A stretch of 49,031 nucleotides of DNA from Nakamurella sp. (GTDB lineage: Bacteria; Actinomycetota; Actinomycetes; Mycobacteriales; Nakamurellaceae): positions 1 to 49,031 of the forward strand of contig JAFIHI010000172.1 in the NCBI GenBank assembly GCA_017848755.1. The letters are read 5' to 3'. Numbering within the stretch: the stretch's first letter is position 1; every line of letters begins with the position of its first letter. Made by a program: the position numbers and the translations under genes. The notes under the pieces are model-generated. The model was not told where the DNA came from. It was given only the letters and a program-made list of their open reading frames with translations, and ran no database searches. Below are positions 34,706 to 43,052 of the stretch, piece after piece.

Positions 34706-34791
34706 GTATGACGATGTTCAGGCCGTGACCCGGTGCGCACCCGAATACACCACCATGGACGAATCCCGTACGAACCCGATCAGCGTCATAC
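34706..34791. repeat. Inverted pair of dispersed motif copies at the fdhD 3' end
   Basis: GTATGACGATGTTC (34706-34719) and CGTCATAC (34784-34791, preceded by GATCAG) face each other across the last 20-odd codons of fdhD. The first copy overlaps the fdhD stop codon. Confidence 0.65.
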
Positions 34792-35548
34792 CCATATCAC
34801 CGGCCAACTCGACGGCGAGCGATGACGGCGCCGAGACCGCAACCAGCGCGGGAATGCCTGCCATAGAAGCCTTCTGGACGAGTTCGAAGCTCGCACGACT
34901 CGACACCACGAGCACCGTCCCGGACAGCGGCAGGCCGCGATTCGACGCGGCCCACCCGATGACCTTGTCCACGGCGTTGTGGCGGCCGACGTCCTCGCGG
35001 ACGGCGAGTAAGCGCCCGGTCGAGCCGTCGACCAGACCCGCGGCATGCAGCCCACCGGTCCTGTCGAACACCGTCTGTTCCGCACGCAGCCGCGCCGGCA
35101 GCCGCGCGACAGTGTCCGGCGTCAGCCGCAGCGGATCGTCGGCGACCGCGAAACGCGACGCGGTCCGTACCGCGTCGATGCTCGACTTTCCGCACACCCC
35201 ACAGGAACTCGCAGTGATGAAGTTTCGGATGAGGCCGGGCGCCGGGGCGGCGACGCCGGGCGCCAGGGTCACGTTCAGCACGTTGTAGGTGTTCAGCCCA
35301 CCGTCCGTCGCACCGGGGCAGAACTCGCCGGAGAAGACGTCCTCGCCGGAGGCGATGATCCCCTCGGCGAGCAGGAATCCGATCGCCAGCTCCACATCGT
35401 TGCCCGGCGTGCGCATCGTGACGGTCAGCGGTTTCCCGTTCACCCGGATGTCCAGCGGTTCCTCGACGACGAGCGTGTCCTCTGCGCGCACGGCCGGTGC
35501 GCCGACCTCGTGACGCACCACCCGTCGCCGCACCGTGATCCGCCCCAT
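34718..35548 (-). CDS. fdhD: Formate dehydrogenase accessory sulfurtransferase FdhD
   Basis: Sulfurtransferase of 276 residues that inserts sulfur into the molybdenum cofactor of formate dehydrogenases. The catalytic Cys pair is in SSCGVCGK near residue 120. Other family blocks are [42 protein letters not shown] and [17 protein letters not shown] 35548 has GAGAGG upstream. No formate dehydrogenase is in the window, so its client is elsewhere, or it serves the local enzyme. The 3' end carries two dispersed motif copies. Confidence 0.94.
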   Translation of the reverse strand: MGRITVRRRVVRHEVGAPAVRAEDTLVVEEPLDIRVNGKPLTVTMRTPGNDVELAIGFLLAEGIIASGEDVFSGEFCPGATDGGLNTYNVLNVTLAPGVAAPAPGLIRNFITASSCGVCGKSSIDAVRTASRFAVADDPLRLTPDTVARLPARLRAEQTVFDRTGGLHAAGLVDGSTGRLLAVREDVGRHNAVDKVIGWAASNRGLPLSGTVLVVSSRASFELVQKASMAGIPALVAVSAPSSLAVELAGDMGMTLIGFVRDSSMVVYSGAHRVTA

Positions 35549-35670
35549 GTCGATCCTCTCGCCACCGGCGCCCCGGCGGCCCGGCATTGACCTCAGTCTG
35601 CCCCCATCCGCGCCGACGGTCCCGGCGCCGGTGTGGCATATGTCCCGGAGCGCGCCGTGTTAATTGCGCC

Positions 35671-35676
35671 TACCCT
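35671..35676 (+). promoter_or_regulatory. -10 box of a probably leaderless moaA transcript
   Basis: TACCCT followed by 6 nt (ATTTTC) and ATG 35683, with no Shine-Dalgarno. This matches the TANNNT plus 6-7 nt pattern of leaderless actinobacterial mRNAs. Confidence 0.6.
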
Positions 35677-35682
35677 ATTTTC

Positions 35683-36729
35683 ATGGCTGGTGAACTGCAT
35701 CCCGTGATCGACACCCGCGGCCGCGGCATGCGCGATATGCGGATCTCCGTCACCGACCGATGCAACTTCCGCTGTGTGTACTGCATGCCGAAGGAGGTCT
35801 TCGGCCGCGACTTCGCCTTCATGGACCGCGCCGAGATCCTCACGTTCGAAGAGATCACCCGGCTGGCGCGCATCGGGGTCGCCCACGGCGTACGCAAGAT
35901 CCGGCTGACCGGCGGCGAACCGTTGCTGCGGAAGGGCCTCGAGGCGTTGGTCGCCGAACTCGCGGCGCTGCGCACGCCCACCGGCGAATCGATCGACATC
36001 GCGCTCACCACCAACGGTTCCGCCCTCGCCGTCAAGGCGCAGGCTCTGTACGACGCAGGGTTGAAGCGCGTCACCGTGTCACTCGATTCTCTCGACGACG
36101 CCACGTTCCGCGCGATGAACGACGTCAATTTCCCGGTCGCGAAGGTGCTGCACGGTATCGAGGTGGCGCAGCAGGTGGGCCTCGGCCCGATCAAGATCAA
36201 CGTCGTGGTCAAGCGCGGCCTGAACGAGCAGGACATCGTCCCGCTCGCCCAGCACTTCCATGGGACCGGTTTCGTGGTGCGATTCATCGAGTTCATGGAC
36301 GTGGGCACCACCAACGGCTGGCGCATGGACGACGTCGTCCCCTCGGCCGAGGTCGTGGAACGCATCAATGCCGTGCTGCCGATCGAGCCGGTGCCCTCCG
36401 AGTACGTGGGCGAAGTCGCCGCGCGCTGGCGGTACGTCGACGGCGGCGGCGAGATCGGGGTGATCTCGTCGGTCACCGCGCCGTTCTGCGGCACGTGCAC
36501 CCGGGTGCGGATCTCCACCGAGGGAAAGCTCTACACGTGCCTGTTCGCCGACCACGGGCACGATCTGCGCGGCCTGATGCGTGGCGGCGCCACGGACGCG
36601 GAACTCGAGGCGGCCATGGCGTCGATCTGGCGCGCCCGCGACGACCGCTACTCCGAGATCCGGTCCTCGCTCACGGAGCAGTTGCGGCGATCCGGCCACC
36701 ATGTCGAAATGTCGTACATCGGCGGATAG
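35683..36729 (+). CDS. moaA: GTP 3',8-cyclase MoaA
   Basis: Radical-SAM enzyme for the first step of molybdenum cofactor synthesis, 348 residues. The SAM cluster Cys are 27, 31 and 34 in [12 protein letters not shown]. The SAM-binding GGEP is in [11 protein letters not shown]. The second cluster Cys are in FCGTCTRVR and YTCLF, and the protein ends in the conserved GG. It is divergent from fdhD and convergent with xdhC (42 bp between stops). The position beside coxSLM, fdhD, xdhC and moaD fits a molybdoenzyme maturation block. Confidence 0.95.
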   Translation: MAGELHPVIDTRGRGMRDMRISVTDRCNFRCVYCMPKEVFGRDFAFMDRAEILTFEEITRLARIGVAHGVRKIRLTGGEPLLRKGLEALVAELAALRTPTGESIDIALTTNGSALAVKAQALYDAGLKRVTVSLDSLDDATFRAMNDVNFPVAKVLHGIEVAQQVGLGPIKINVVVKRGLNEQDIVPLAQHFHGTGFVVRFIEFMDVGTTNGWRMDDVVPSAEVVERINAVLPIEPVPSEYVGEVAARWRYVDGGGEIGVISSVTAPFCGTCTRVRISTEGKLYTCLFADHGHDLRGLMRGGATDAELEAAMASIWRARDDRYSEIRSSLTEQLRRSGHHVEMSYIGG

Positions 36730-36771
36730 CCGCCGACCGCCCCGCGTGGGCCGCCCTGGGCCGTTCGCCCG

Positions 36772-37935
36772 TCACCCGTGCCGGGCCGCGGCGGGCTCCG
36801 GCGGCACGGCGGCCTCGGCGATCCGCTCCGTGTGGATCGGCCCTTCAGACTCTGCGAGCGGCACCGCATCCCCCGACCACGTGCGTGAGATAATCTGCGC
36901 CGCAATCGATACCGCGGTCTCCTCCGGAGTGCGGGCGCCCAGGTTCAGCCCGATCGGCGACACCAGCTTGGCGATGTCCGACTCCGGCACGCCGGCCGCC
37001 CGCAGCCGCTCCAGCCGGTCAAAGTGCGTGCGCCGCGACCCCATCGCCCCGACGAACGCGACATCCAGCGGCAGCGCCACCTTGAGCGCCGGCACGTCGA
37101 ACTTCGGGTCGTGCGTTAGCACGCAGATCACCGTGCGCGCATCCAACGCACCCGACTCGATCTGTTTCTCCAGGTAGCGGTGCGGCCAGTCGATGATCAC
37201 CTCATCCACCTCGGGGAACCGCTTCTTCGTCGCGAAGATCGGCCGCGCGTCACACACCGTGACCCGATACCCGAGGAAGGTACCGATCCGCGCCACGGCC
37301 GTCGCGAAGTCGATGGCCCCGAACACCAGCATCCGCGGCGCCGGCGCGAACGCCGCGACGAAGACCTGCAGGCCGGAATCCATCCGCTGCCCGTCGAGCC
37401 CGTAAGTCAACGTCGCCGTCCGCCCCGAGGCCAGCAGCCCCCGCGCATCGGCCCGCACGGAGTGGTCGATCCGCTCGGACCCGAGCGATCCCGCCGACCG
37501 ATCCTCCCAGATCACCAGGTGCCGCCCCACTTGATCCGGCCTACCCGCGACAATCGTTGCCAGCGCGACCCTCTCGTCTGCCTTGATGGACGCCGCCAGC
37601 TCACCGAACTCCGGGAAATCGACACGCGAGAACCGCTCGGTGAACACGTCGATGATCCCGCCACAGGTGAGCCCGACCGCGAACGCGTCGCCGTCCGACA
37701 CCCCGAATCGGGTGAGCACCGCGTCGCCGCCGTCGCGCGCGCTCGACGCGGACTCGTACACGGCGCCCTCGACGCAGCCGCCGGACACGGATCCCACCGC
37801 GGTCCCCTCCGGGCCGACGAGCATGGCCGCCCCGGCGGGCCTGGGCGCCGACTTGAACGTCCCGACCACCGTCCCGACCCCTACCGCGTCCCCGGCCTCC
37901 CACCACCGCAGCAGATCGTCCAGCACGTCACGCAC
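36772..37935 (-). CDS. XdhC/CoxF-family molybdoenzyme maturation protein
   Basis: Protein of 387 residues that by homology binds and sulfurates the molybdenum cofactor for insertion into xanthine/CO-dehydrogenase-type enzymes. The N-terminal XdhC domain has GTFKSAPRPAGAAMLV and GSVSGGCVEGAVYE with the conserved Cys, plus GLTCGG. The C-terminal Rossmann domain contains VTVCDARPIFA, CVLTHDPKFD and FVGAMGSRRT. GTG 37935 is preceded by GGAGGTGAT, an almost perfect anti-16S match, located inside the end of coxE (8-bp overlap). It is third in moxR, coxE, xdhC. Confidence 0.92.
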   Translation of the reverse strand: MRDVLDDLLRWWEAGDAVGVGTVVGTFKSAPRPAGAAMLVGPEGTAVGSVSGGCVEGAVYESASSARDGGDAVLTRFGVSDGDAFAVGLTCGGIIDVFTERFSRVDFPEFGELAASIKADERVALATIVAGRPDQVGRHLVIWEDRSAGSLGSERIDHSVRADARGLLASGRTATLTYGLDGQRMDSGLQVFVAAFAPAPRMLVFGAIDFATAVARIGTFLGYRVTVCDARPIFATKKRFPEVDEVIIDWPHRYLEKQIESGALDARTVICVLTHDPKFDVPALKVALPLDVAFVGAMGSRRTHFDRLERLRAAGVPESDIAKLVSPIGLNLGARTPEETAVSIAAQIISRTWSGDAVPLAESEGPIHTERIAEAAVPPEPAAARHG

Positions 37936-39178
37936 CGCGGATCACCTCCAGTAGTTCCTCCAGCGTGGCCAGCGAGTGCCCCGCCACGAAATGGTCAACG
38001 TGCGGCAGTGCCGCCACGATGCCCGACTGCACAGGCAGATACCCGTCGCGCCCCTTGTGCGGATTGACCCACACCACCGACCGTGCCAGCCGTTGCAGCC
38101 GCGCGACCTGCTCGGCGAGAAGGTCGCAGGAGCCGCGTTCCCACCCGTCGGAGAAGATCACCACGACCGCACCGTGGGCCGTGCCGCGCTGCCCCCAGCG
38201 GTCGTTGAACGCCTTCAGGACCTCCCCGAGCCGCGTTCCACCGGAGAAATCGGGTATGACGGCGGATGCACCCTGCAGTGCTTGGTCCGGATCGCGCTGG
38301 GCGAGCGCCCTCGTGACCCTGGACAGCCGGGTGCCGATCGTGAACGCCTCGGTCGCCCGGGGCCGATGCCGGATCAGCACGTGCGCGAACCGTAAGAGCG
38401 GGTCCGCGTACGGCGCCATCGAGCCGGATACGTCGATGAGCAGCACGACGCGCCGCGGCCGGCGGCCCGCGCGCTGATGCGCTGGCCGCCCGGGTTCGCC
38501 GCCGGCCACCAGCATCGCGCGCATGGTGCGCCGGCGATCGATCGCACCCTGGCGCCAGGCGCGTCGGCGCCTGGACCGGCGCGTCGGCAGCCCCGGCCGG
38601 AGCAGCGCGATCATCGCCGCGAGCTCGGCGCGTTCTTCCGCGGTGAGCCGGGCCATGTCCCGCCGCCACAGGCTTTCCTTCACGCTGGCCCGCGCCCGGA
38701 CGATCGGGGTCTCGCCCTGATCGCCGGCGTCGGTGTCGCGGGCGGCTTCGTCATCCCGCGCCGGCAGCGGCACCGTCGTCTGCAGGGTGCGTTGCCGAGG
38801 CCGCAGCGCACTGCGGGTCCGCCCGGAAAAGTAAGCGGCGAAGACGGCGTCATAGACGGGGAGGTCGTCCGGCTCGGCCGCCATGGTGCACCGGCCGGCC
38901 CAGTACACGTCCCGCGGGTTCGCCGCGTCCAAGGCACGTATCGCTGCGAGGAACGCGGCCGTGCGTCCCGGTCCGACGGCCAACCCCGCGGCCGCCAGCG
39001 TCCGCGCGAAGCCGACGAAGACCCCCGTGGCATCGCGCACCGCACCGTCAACACCGCCGGCACGGCCGGCACCGTCAACACCGCCGGCACGGCCGGCACC
39101 GTCAATACCGCCGGCCCGGCCGTCGGCGTGGTTCACGCCGACATCGCTCGCGGCGCCGACGCCGCCGGCCATCCGCAT
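37928..39178 (-). CDS. coxE: VWA-domain protein, CoxE family
   Basis: Von Willebrand A protein of about 416 residues that works with the MoxR ATPase in maturing the CO-dehydrogenase-type active site. The MIDAS motif is intact: LLIDVSGSM, then Thr in SGGTRLGEVL and Asp in VIFSDGWERG. A charged Arg-rich region (RRSRRRRAWRQGAIDRRR) precedes it. The first 50 residues are low complexity with three GRAGG(I/V)DGA repeats from a 27-bp tandem repeat. ATG 39178 is chosen; GTG 39181 and ATG 39172 are also possible. Confidence 0.9.
   Translation of the reverse strand: MRMAGGVGAASDVGVNHADGRAGGIDGAGRAGGVDGAGRAGGVDGAVRDATGVFVGFARTLAAAGLAVGPGRTAAFLAAIRALDAANPRDVYWAGRCTMAAEPDDLPVYDAVFAAYFSGRTRSALRPRQRTLQTTVPLPARDDEAARDTDAGDQGETPIVRARASVKESLWRRDMARLTAEERAELAAMIALLRPGLPTRRSRRRRAWRQGAIDRRRTMRAMLVAGGEPGRPAHQRAGRRPRRVVLLIDVSGSMAPYADPLLRFAHVLIRHRPRATEAFTIGTRLSRVTRALAQRDPDQALQGASAVIPDFSGGTRLGEVLKAFNDRWGQRGTAHGAVVVIFSDGWERGSCDLLAEQVARLQRLARSVVWVNPHKGRDGYLPVQSGIVAALPHVDHFVAGHSLATLEELLEVIRGA
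39043..39123. repeat. 27-bp tandem repeat (three units) in coxE
   Basis: Units at 39043-39069, 39070-39096 and 39097-39123. The first two are identical; the third has three substitutions. Each adds nine residues, so copy-number change keeps the frame. The region codes the Gly/Ala-rich N-terminus of CoxE. Confidence 0.9.
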
Positions 39179-39203
39179 CACGGGGAACCACTCACGAGAT
39201 CGC

Positions 39204-40112
39204 CTACAGCGCTAGCAGTTTCTCGAGCCCTGCGGACTCTACGCGCGCCGTGTCCTCCCGGTACTTCAGCACGGCGCCGAGCGTCAGCGCCGCTGTCCGC
39301 GTATCGAGATGTGCGGCGCCCAAGGCACTGAGCGCCCGCGCCCAGTCCAAAGATTCCGAAACCCCCGGCGGCTTCAGCAGATCCGCCTCGCGCAGCTTGC
39401 CGACCGCCGATGCGACCTCGCGCGCGAGGGCCTCCGTGATCTCCGGGAGCCTGCGCTGGAGGATCGCGACTTCCCGCTCCAGCGAAGGATGTTCGACCCA
39501 GTGGTAGAGGCAACGGCGTTTGAGCGCGTCGTGCACCTCCCGCGTCCTGTTGGACGTCAGCACCACGAGCGGCGGCGTCGCCGCAGCGATGCGGCCGAGC
39601 TCCGGCACGGTGACCGCGAACTCGGAGAGCACCTCCAGCAGGAACGCCTCGAATTCGTCGTCGGCGCGGTCGATCTCGTCGATCAGCAGCACCGCGCCGG
39701 GCGTACGCAGCGCCGCCAGGATCGGCCGCGCCAGCAAGAAACGCTCGCTGTAGAGGGCCTGTTCCACCGCGGCCAGGTCGGCGTCGCCGCCGGTGAGCCC
39801 GCCGACCGCCTCCACCGCCCGCAGGTGCAGCACCTGGCGTGGAAAGTCCCAGTCGTACAACGCTTGTGACGCGTCGATACCCTCGTAGCATTGCAGCCGG
39901 ATGAGCTCCGATCCGCGGATCTCGGCCAGCGCCGCTGCCAGGGAGGTCTTGCCGACCCCCGCCTCGCCCTCCAGGAACAGCGGGCGACCGAGTGCCTGCG
40001 CGAGGTACGCGACGGTTGCGATGCCGGCGTCCGGCAGGTATCCGGTCGCCTCCAGGGCGCGCGCCAGCGAATCGGGATCGGCAAAAGGGCTCACGACCCC
40101 ACTATGGCCCAT
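39204..40112 (-). CDS. MoxR-family AAA+ ATPase (CoxD-like)
   Basis: AAA+ ATPase of about 302 residues. Walker A is LEGEAGVGKT, Walker B is VLLIDEIDRAD, sensor 1 is VVLTSNRTREVHDALKRR, and the sensor-2 region is toward the C-terminus. MoxR proteins act with a VWA partner as chaperones; here CoxE follows 25 bp downstream. CoxD of CO dehydrogenase clusters belongs to this family and helps assemble the metal-sulfur active site. ATG 40112 is chosen, with GTG 40094 as alternative. It is the first gene of the moxR, coxE, xdhC operon and divergent from moaD. Confidence 0.92.
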   Translation of the reverse strand: MGHSGVVSPFADPDSLARALEATGYLPDAGIATVAYLAQALGRPLFLEGEAGVGKTSLAAALAEIRGSELIRLQCYEGIDASQALYDWDFPRQVLHLRAVEAVGGLTGGDADLAAVEQALYSERFLLARPILAALRTPGAVLLIDEIDRADDEFEAFLLEVLSEFAVTVPELGRIAAATPPLVVLTSNRTREVHDALKRRCLYHWVEHPSLEREVAILQRRLPEITEALAREVASAVGKLREADLLKPPGVSESLDWARALSALGAAHLDTRTAALTLGAVLKYREDTARVESAGLEKLLAL

Positions 40113-40169
40113 GTCACCCGCGACCCGCTCGGCAGGAGTGCACAAACGGATGGCGGCTATGGTGGCGCC

Positions 40170-40532
40170 ATGGCCACCATGGACGTATCAGCATCCGCAC
40201 CTGCCGATCCGGGTATGACGTCGCCGGATGCGCCCGGCGCATCCGCGCGAACAACGTCATACCCGGCGGCAACAACGATGACAACGGTGACCGTGCGGTA
40301 TTTCGCGGCCGCTCGCGCAGCCTCCGGCATCGACGAGGAACCGCTCACGGTCCCGACGCCGGCGACGGTCGAAACGGTGCTCCGCGCGGCCACGTCCGCG
40401 CACGGGGCGGAACTCGAACGCGTCCTGACCAGGTGCAGCTACCTGCACAACGAGATCGCCGTGCGAGACCGCGGCGCGGCCATGGCCGATGGGGACCAAC
40501 TCGACATCCTGCCGCCGTTCGCGGGTGGGTGA
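40170..40532 (+). CDS. moaD: Molybdopterin synthase small subunit MoaD with N-terminal extension
   Basis: Ubiquitin-fold sulfur carrier for molybdopterin synthesis. The conserved domain starts TTVTVRYFAAARAASGIDEE and ends in the obligatory PPFAGG, whose terminal Gly is thiocarboxylated. The domain alone, from ATG 40278, would have the usual 84 residues. However ATG 40170 has TATGGT exactly 6 nt upstream, the leaderless signature seen elsewhere here, and gives a 120-residue protein with a 36-residue Pro/Ala/Ser/Thr extension. That extension is encoded by a nested palindrome of the dispersed motif. Either start is possible. Confidence 0.85.
   Translation: MATMDVSASAPADPGMTSPDAPGASARTTSYPAATTMTTVTVRYFAAARAASGIDEEPLTVPTPATVETVLRAATSAHGAELERVLTRCSYLHNEIAVRDRGAAMADGDQLDILPPFAGG
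40209..40266. repeat. Nested palindromic element in the moaD 5' region
   Basis: Outer arms CCGGGTATGACGTC (40209-40222) and AACGTCATACCCGG (40253-40266) match at 13 of 14 positions. Inside is a perfect hairpin CGGATGCG (40225-40232) and CGCATCCG (40238-40245) with a 5-nt loop. Both outer arms are copies of the dispersed CGTCATAC motif. The 58-bp unit looks like a small mobile or structured element. Confidence 0.8.
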
Positions 40533-40706
40533 CGCGCTCTCCGGCCGACCACGACGGAGTACCGTGCGTCGGTAATTTGCGACATTCTGGCGACAACTCC
40601 GCGTGGGCACTTCCGCCGGGGGCATGCGCACGCTACCTTCTGCGCAGTGGATGCGCTCGCAGGTCACGTGAGCGTGCCCGCAGTCCGCCATATACAGGAG
40701 GAACGA

Positions 40707-41450
40707 GTGACACAGCCACCACCCGGCGGCTATCCGCCGCCGGCACCCGAAGAATCGGGCGGTCAGTCCGCACCGCAGACGCCGCCGCCCCCTGCTGCGG
40801 CTCCTCCTACGGGCGGAGCACCGGCAGGGCCGCCACCGGGATACGCTCCGCCACCCGGCGGCTACCCACCACCGCCACCCCCGGCCGGTTACCCACCGCC
40901 CCCCGCCGGGGGCCAGCCGGGTTACCCGCCGCCGGGAGGATACCCACCGCCTCCGCCGCCGGGGGGATATCCGCCGCCCGGACAGCCACCGGCCGGGCCG
41001 GGCATGCAGTTCGACGCGTCCAAGGCGACGACCAGCGACTGGATCATCATGGGCTCCGCGGTCGTGCTGTTCATCTTCAGCTTCTTCGGCTGGCTGACGG
41101 TGAGCACGGGCCTGCTCGGCATCAGCTACTCCTGGGGCGCGTGGCACGAGTACTGGTGGATCGCAACGGTTCTCGGCGTCGCCGTCGGCGTCGTGGTGGC
41201 CCTGCGGTCGCTGATGGGGCAGGCGTTGCCGCAGATCAAGCCCGTGCTCCTGGCGCTCGGTGCGGGAGCCGGTTTCCTGATCACGCTCATCGCCCTCATC
41301 GAGAACTTCGCGACGTCGTACGCAGGGCCGGGCTTCGGGATCTGGGTGTGCCTGATCGTGTCGGCCGCGCAGACCTACTTCGTGTGGCTGTGGGGGCAGA
41401 AGCAGCCCGGCTGGACGCTGCCGAAGCTCCCCGGGCCAGCAAACCTGTAA
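40707..41450 (+). CDS. Pro-rich four-TM membrane protein of unknown function
   Basis: Protein of 247 residues. Residues 1-95 are a cytoplasmic Pro/Gly/Tyr-rich tail with repeated GGYPPP and GYPPPP units. Four transmembrane helices follow (WIIMGSAVVLFIFSFFGWLT; WWIATVLGVAVGVVVAL; VLLALGAGAGFLITLIALI; IWVCLIVSAAQTYFVWLW). GTG 40707 has a perfect AGGAGG upstream, so the longer frame from 40647 is rejected. Such Pro-rich tails are common in actinobacterial cell-envelope proteins. It stands alone and is followed by a strong terminator. I do not recognise a named family. Confidence 0.85.
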   Translation: MTQPPPGGYPPPAPEESGGQSAPQTPPPPAAAPPTGGAPAGPPPGYAPPPGGYPPPPPPAGYPPPPAGGQPGYPPPGGYPPPPPPGGYPPPGQPPAGPGMQFDASKATTSDWIIMGSAVVLFIFSFFGWLTVSTGLLGISYSWGAWHEYWWIATVLGVAVGVVVALRSLMGQALPQIKPVLLALGAGAGFLITLIALIENFATSYAGPGFGIWVCLIVSAAQTYFVWLWGQKQPGWTLPKLPGPANL

Positions 41451-41463
41451 CGTTCCGGCGTTC

Positions 41464-41498
41464 GATGGCCGCAACCCGATCCCCGGGTCGCGGCCATC
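41464..41498 (+). terminator. Hairpin terminator after the Pro-rich membrane protein
   Basis: GATGGCCGCAACCC (41464-41477) and GGGTCGCGGCCATC (41485-41498) form a 14-bp stem with one mismatch and a 7-nt loop, 13 bp after the stop codon. No T-run follows, as is common in actinobacteria. Confidence 0.75.
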
Positions 41499-41570
41499 GG
41501 CGTCTGTCGCCCCGGCGACGGAGAGTGCCGGGTCACCGCAGGTGGGCCCGGCACGCCGGCGGATGGTGGA

Positions 41571-42659
41571 ATGACGGGTATGACGCTGTCCTCTCCCACG
41601 CCCCTGTCGCTCATCGATGCCGCCGCACTCTGGGATGTGACGCCGGGGTTCCTGGACAGTTGCTCCTACGGGCCGCCGCCCCGGCCGGCATGGGAGGCGA
41701 TGCAGAAGTCACTGGACGAGTGGCGCGCGGGTGCCGGATCGTGGCGGCCGTGGGCCGAATCGGTCGACGAATCCCGCGACCTGTTCGCGCAGCTGATGGG
41801 GATCCCGGCCGAGCAGGTGGTCACCGGGGCCGCGGTCTCGCAACTGCTCGCCCCGGTGGCGGCTGCCGTGCCGGACGGCGCCACCGTGCTGGTGCCCGAG
41901 ATCGAGTTCACCTCAGGGGTTTTCCCGTTCGCTGTGCATGAAGACCGCGGGGTCCGCGTGCGGACGGCGCCGCTTGCCGCGCTGGCCGACGCCATGGACG
42001 CCGAGACATTCCTGGTGAGTGTGTCCGCCGTACAGTCCGCGACGGGCGAAGTCGCCGACATCGCGGCGATCTCGGAGCGAGCCCGGCACACGGACAGCGT
42101 CATACACGTCGACGCGACGCAGGCGGCCGGCTGGTTGCCGCTGGACGCGATGGACGTCGACTTCCTCTCGGCGCACGCGTACAAGTGGTTGTGCGCGCCG
42201 CGCGGGTCCTCGTTTCTGACAATGCACCCGCAGCTTTCCGCGCGGCATCCGGAGTTCGCGGCGCGGCTGCGGCCGCTGGCGGCGGGCTGGTACGCGGGGG
42301 CGGCGGGCGCCTACTACGGCATGCCGCTGCGGCTCGCCGCGGACGCGCGCGCGTACGACATCTCGCCCGCCTGGCACTCCTGGGTCGGTACCGCACCGGC
42401 CCTGGAGGTGATCCGGGCGGTCGGCGTCGCGGCGATCCACGAGCACGATCTCGCGCTGGCCAACAGGTTTCGCGCGGGAGTCGGGCTTCCTGCGTCGAAT
42501 TCGGCGATCGTGTCCGTGGCGCTGCCGATTGATGCGGCCGACCGGATGCGCGCCGCGGGGATCCGGTTCACCGTGATGGACGGGCGCGTCCGAGTCGCGT
42601 GCCACCTGTACACGACGCAGGCAGACGTCGACGCGGCGCTCGCCGCGATCCGCGGGTAG
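41571..42659 (+). CDS. Class V aminotransferase / cysteine-desulfurase-like PLP enzyme
   Basis: PLP-dependent fold type I enzyme of 362 residues. The PLP lysine is in SAHAYKWLCAPRG (near residue 205), and the cofactor-binding Asp/Gln are in IHVDATQAAGW. TGAAVSQLLAPVAA corresponds to the phosphate-binding loop. A flexible Cys loop typical of true desulfurases is not evident, so an isopenicillin-epimerase-like or other class V activity is equally possible. The start is ATG 41571 or the in-frame ATG 41580; the dispersed motif at 41578-41592 overlaps the first codons. Another motif copy is internal at 42091-42105. Confidence 0.87.
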   Translation: MTGMTLSSPTPLSLIDAAALWDVTPGFLDSCSYGPPPRPAWEAMQKSLDEWRAGAGSWRPWAESVDESRDLFAQLMGIPAEQVVTGAAVSQLLAPVAAAVPDGATVLVPEIEFTSGVFPFAVHEDRGVRVRTAPLAALADAMDAETFLVSVSAVQSATGEVADIAAISERARHTDSVIHVDATQAAGWLPLDAMDVDFLSAHAYKWLCAPRGSSFLTMHPQLSARHPEFAARLRPLAAGWYAGAAGAYYGMPLRLAADARAYDISPAWHSWVGTAPALEVIRAVGVAAIHEHDLALANRFRAGVGLPASNSAIVSVALPIDAADRMRAAGIRFTVMDGRVRVACHLYTTQADVDAALAAIRG

Positions 42660-42714
42660 CTGTCGGGGCCAGTTAGCTTTCGGGGCACTGCCTCCGCCGA
42701 GTACTTTCGGCGGT

Positions 42715-42969
42715 GTGCCTGAGGGAGCAGCCGCGGTGGACTTCTTGCGCGCGCTGCCGTTCGGGACCCGCGTCGTGGTGCGGCGACGTGAGGACGACGG
42801 ATTCCACGATGCCCTCGGCGATCTCGTCGGCATCGACGATGCGACATACACGGTCGCGACTCGCACCGGCCCGGTGACGCTGCCCCTGTCGACGGTGACC
42901 CACGCGAAGACCGTGCCGCCGCCTCCGCGGCGGCGCGCCGCACGATTGCCGCTGCGCGAGAAGCCGTAA
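42715..42969 (+). CDS. Small beta-domain protein resembling the Rv0428c N-terminus
   Basis: Protein of 84 residues. FGTRVVVRRREDDGFHDALG with a following strand rich in Val/Thr (TYTVATRTGPVTLPLSTVTH) and AKTVPPPP resembles the SH3-like N-terminal domain that precedes a GNAT acetyltransferase in mycobacterial Rv0428c-type proteins. Here it is free-standing with no acetyltransferase behind it. The start is GTG 42715; TACTTT at 42702-42707 is 7 nt upstream, so it may be leaderless. The function is unknown and the similarity is from memory. Confidence 0.7.
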   Translation: MPEGAAAVDFLRALPFGTRVVVRRREDDGFHDALGDLVGIDDATYTVATRTGPVTLPLSTVTHAKTVPPPPRRRAARLPLREKP

Positions 42970-43052
42970 CCGGGCGCGACGAAACCGCGCCGCCCACGCG
43001 TGTTCATTGGCGTCGCGCCGACCGCTCCCGGGCGGCGCCGCCCACACCGGGC

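Noticed and set aside
40209..40266. CRISPR-like or simple terminator reading of the nested palindrome and motif copies
   Set aside because: There is no regular repeat-spacer array, copies are in both orientations at irregular spacing, no cas genes are present, and the palindrome lies at the 5' end of moaD rather than after a gene.
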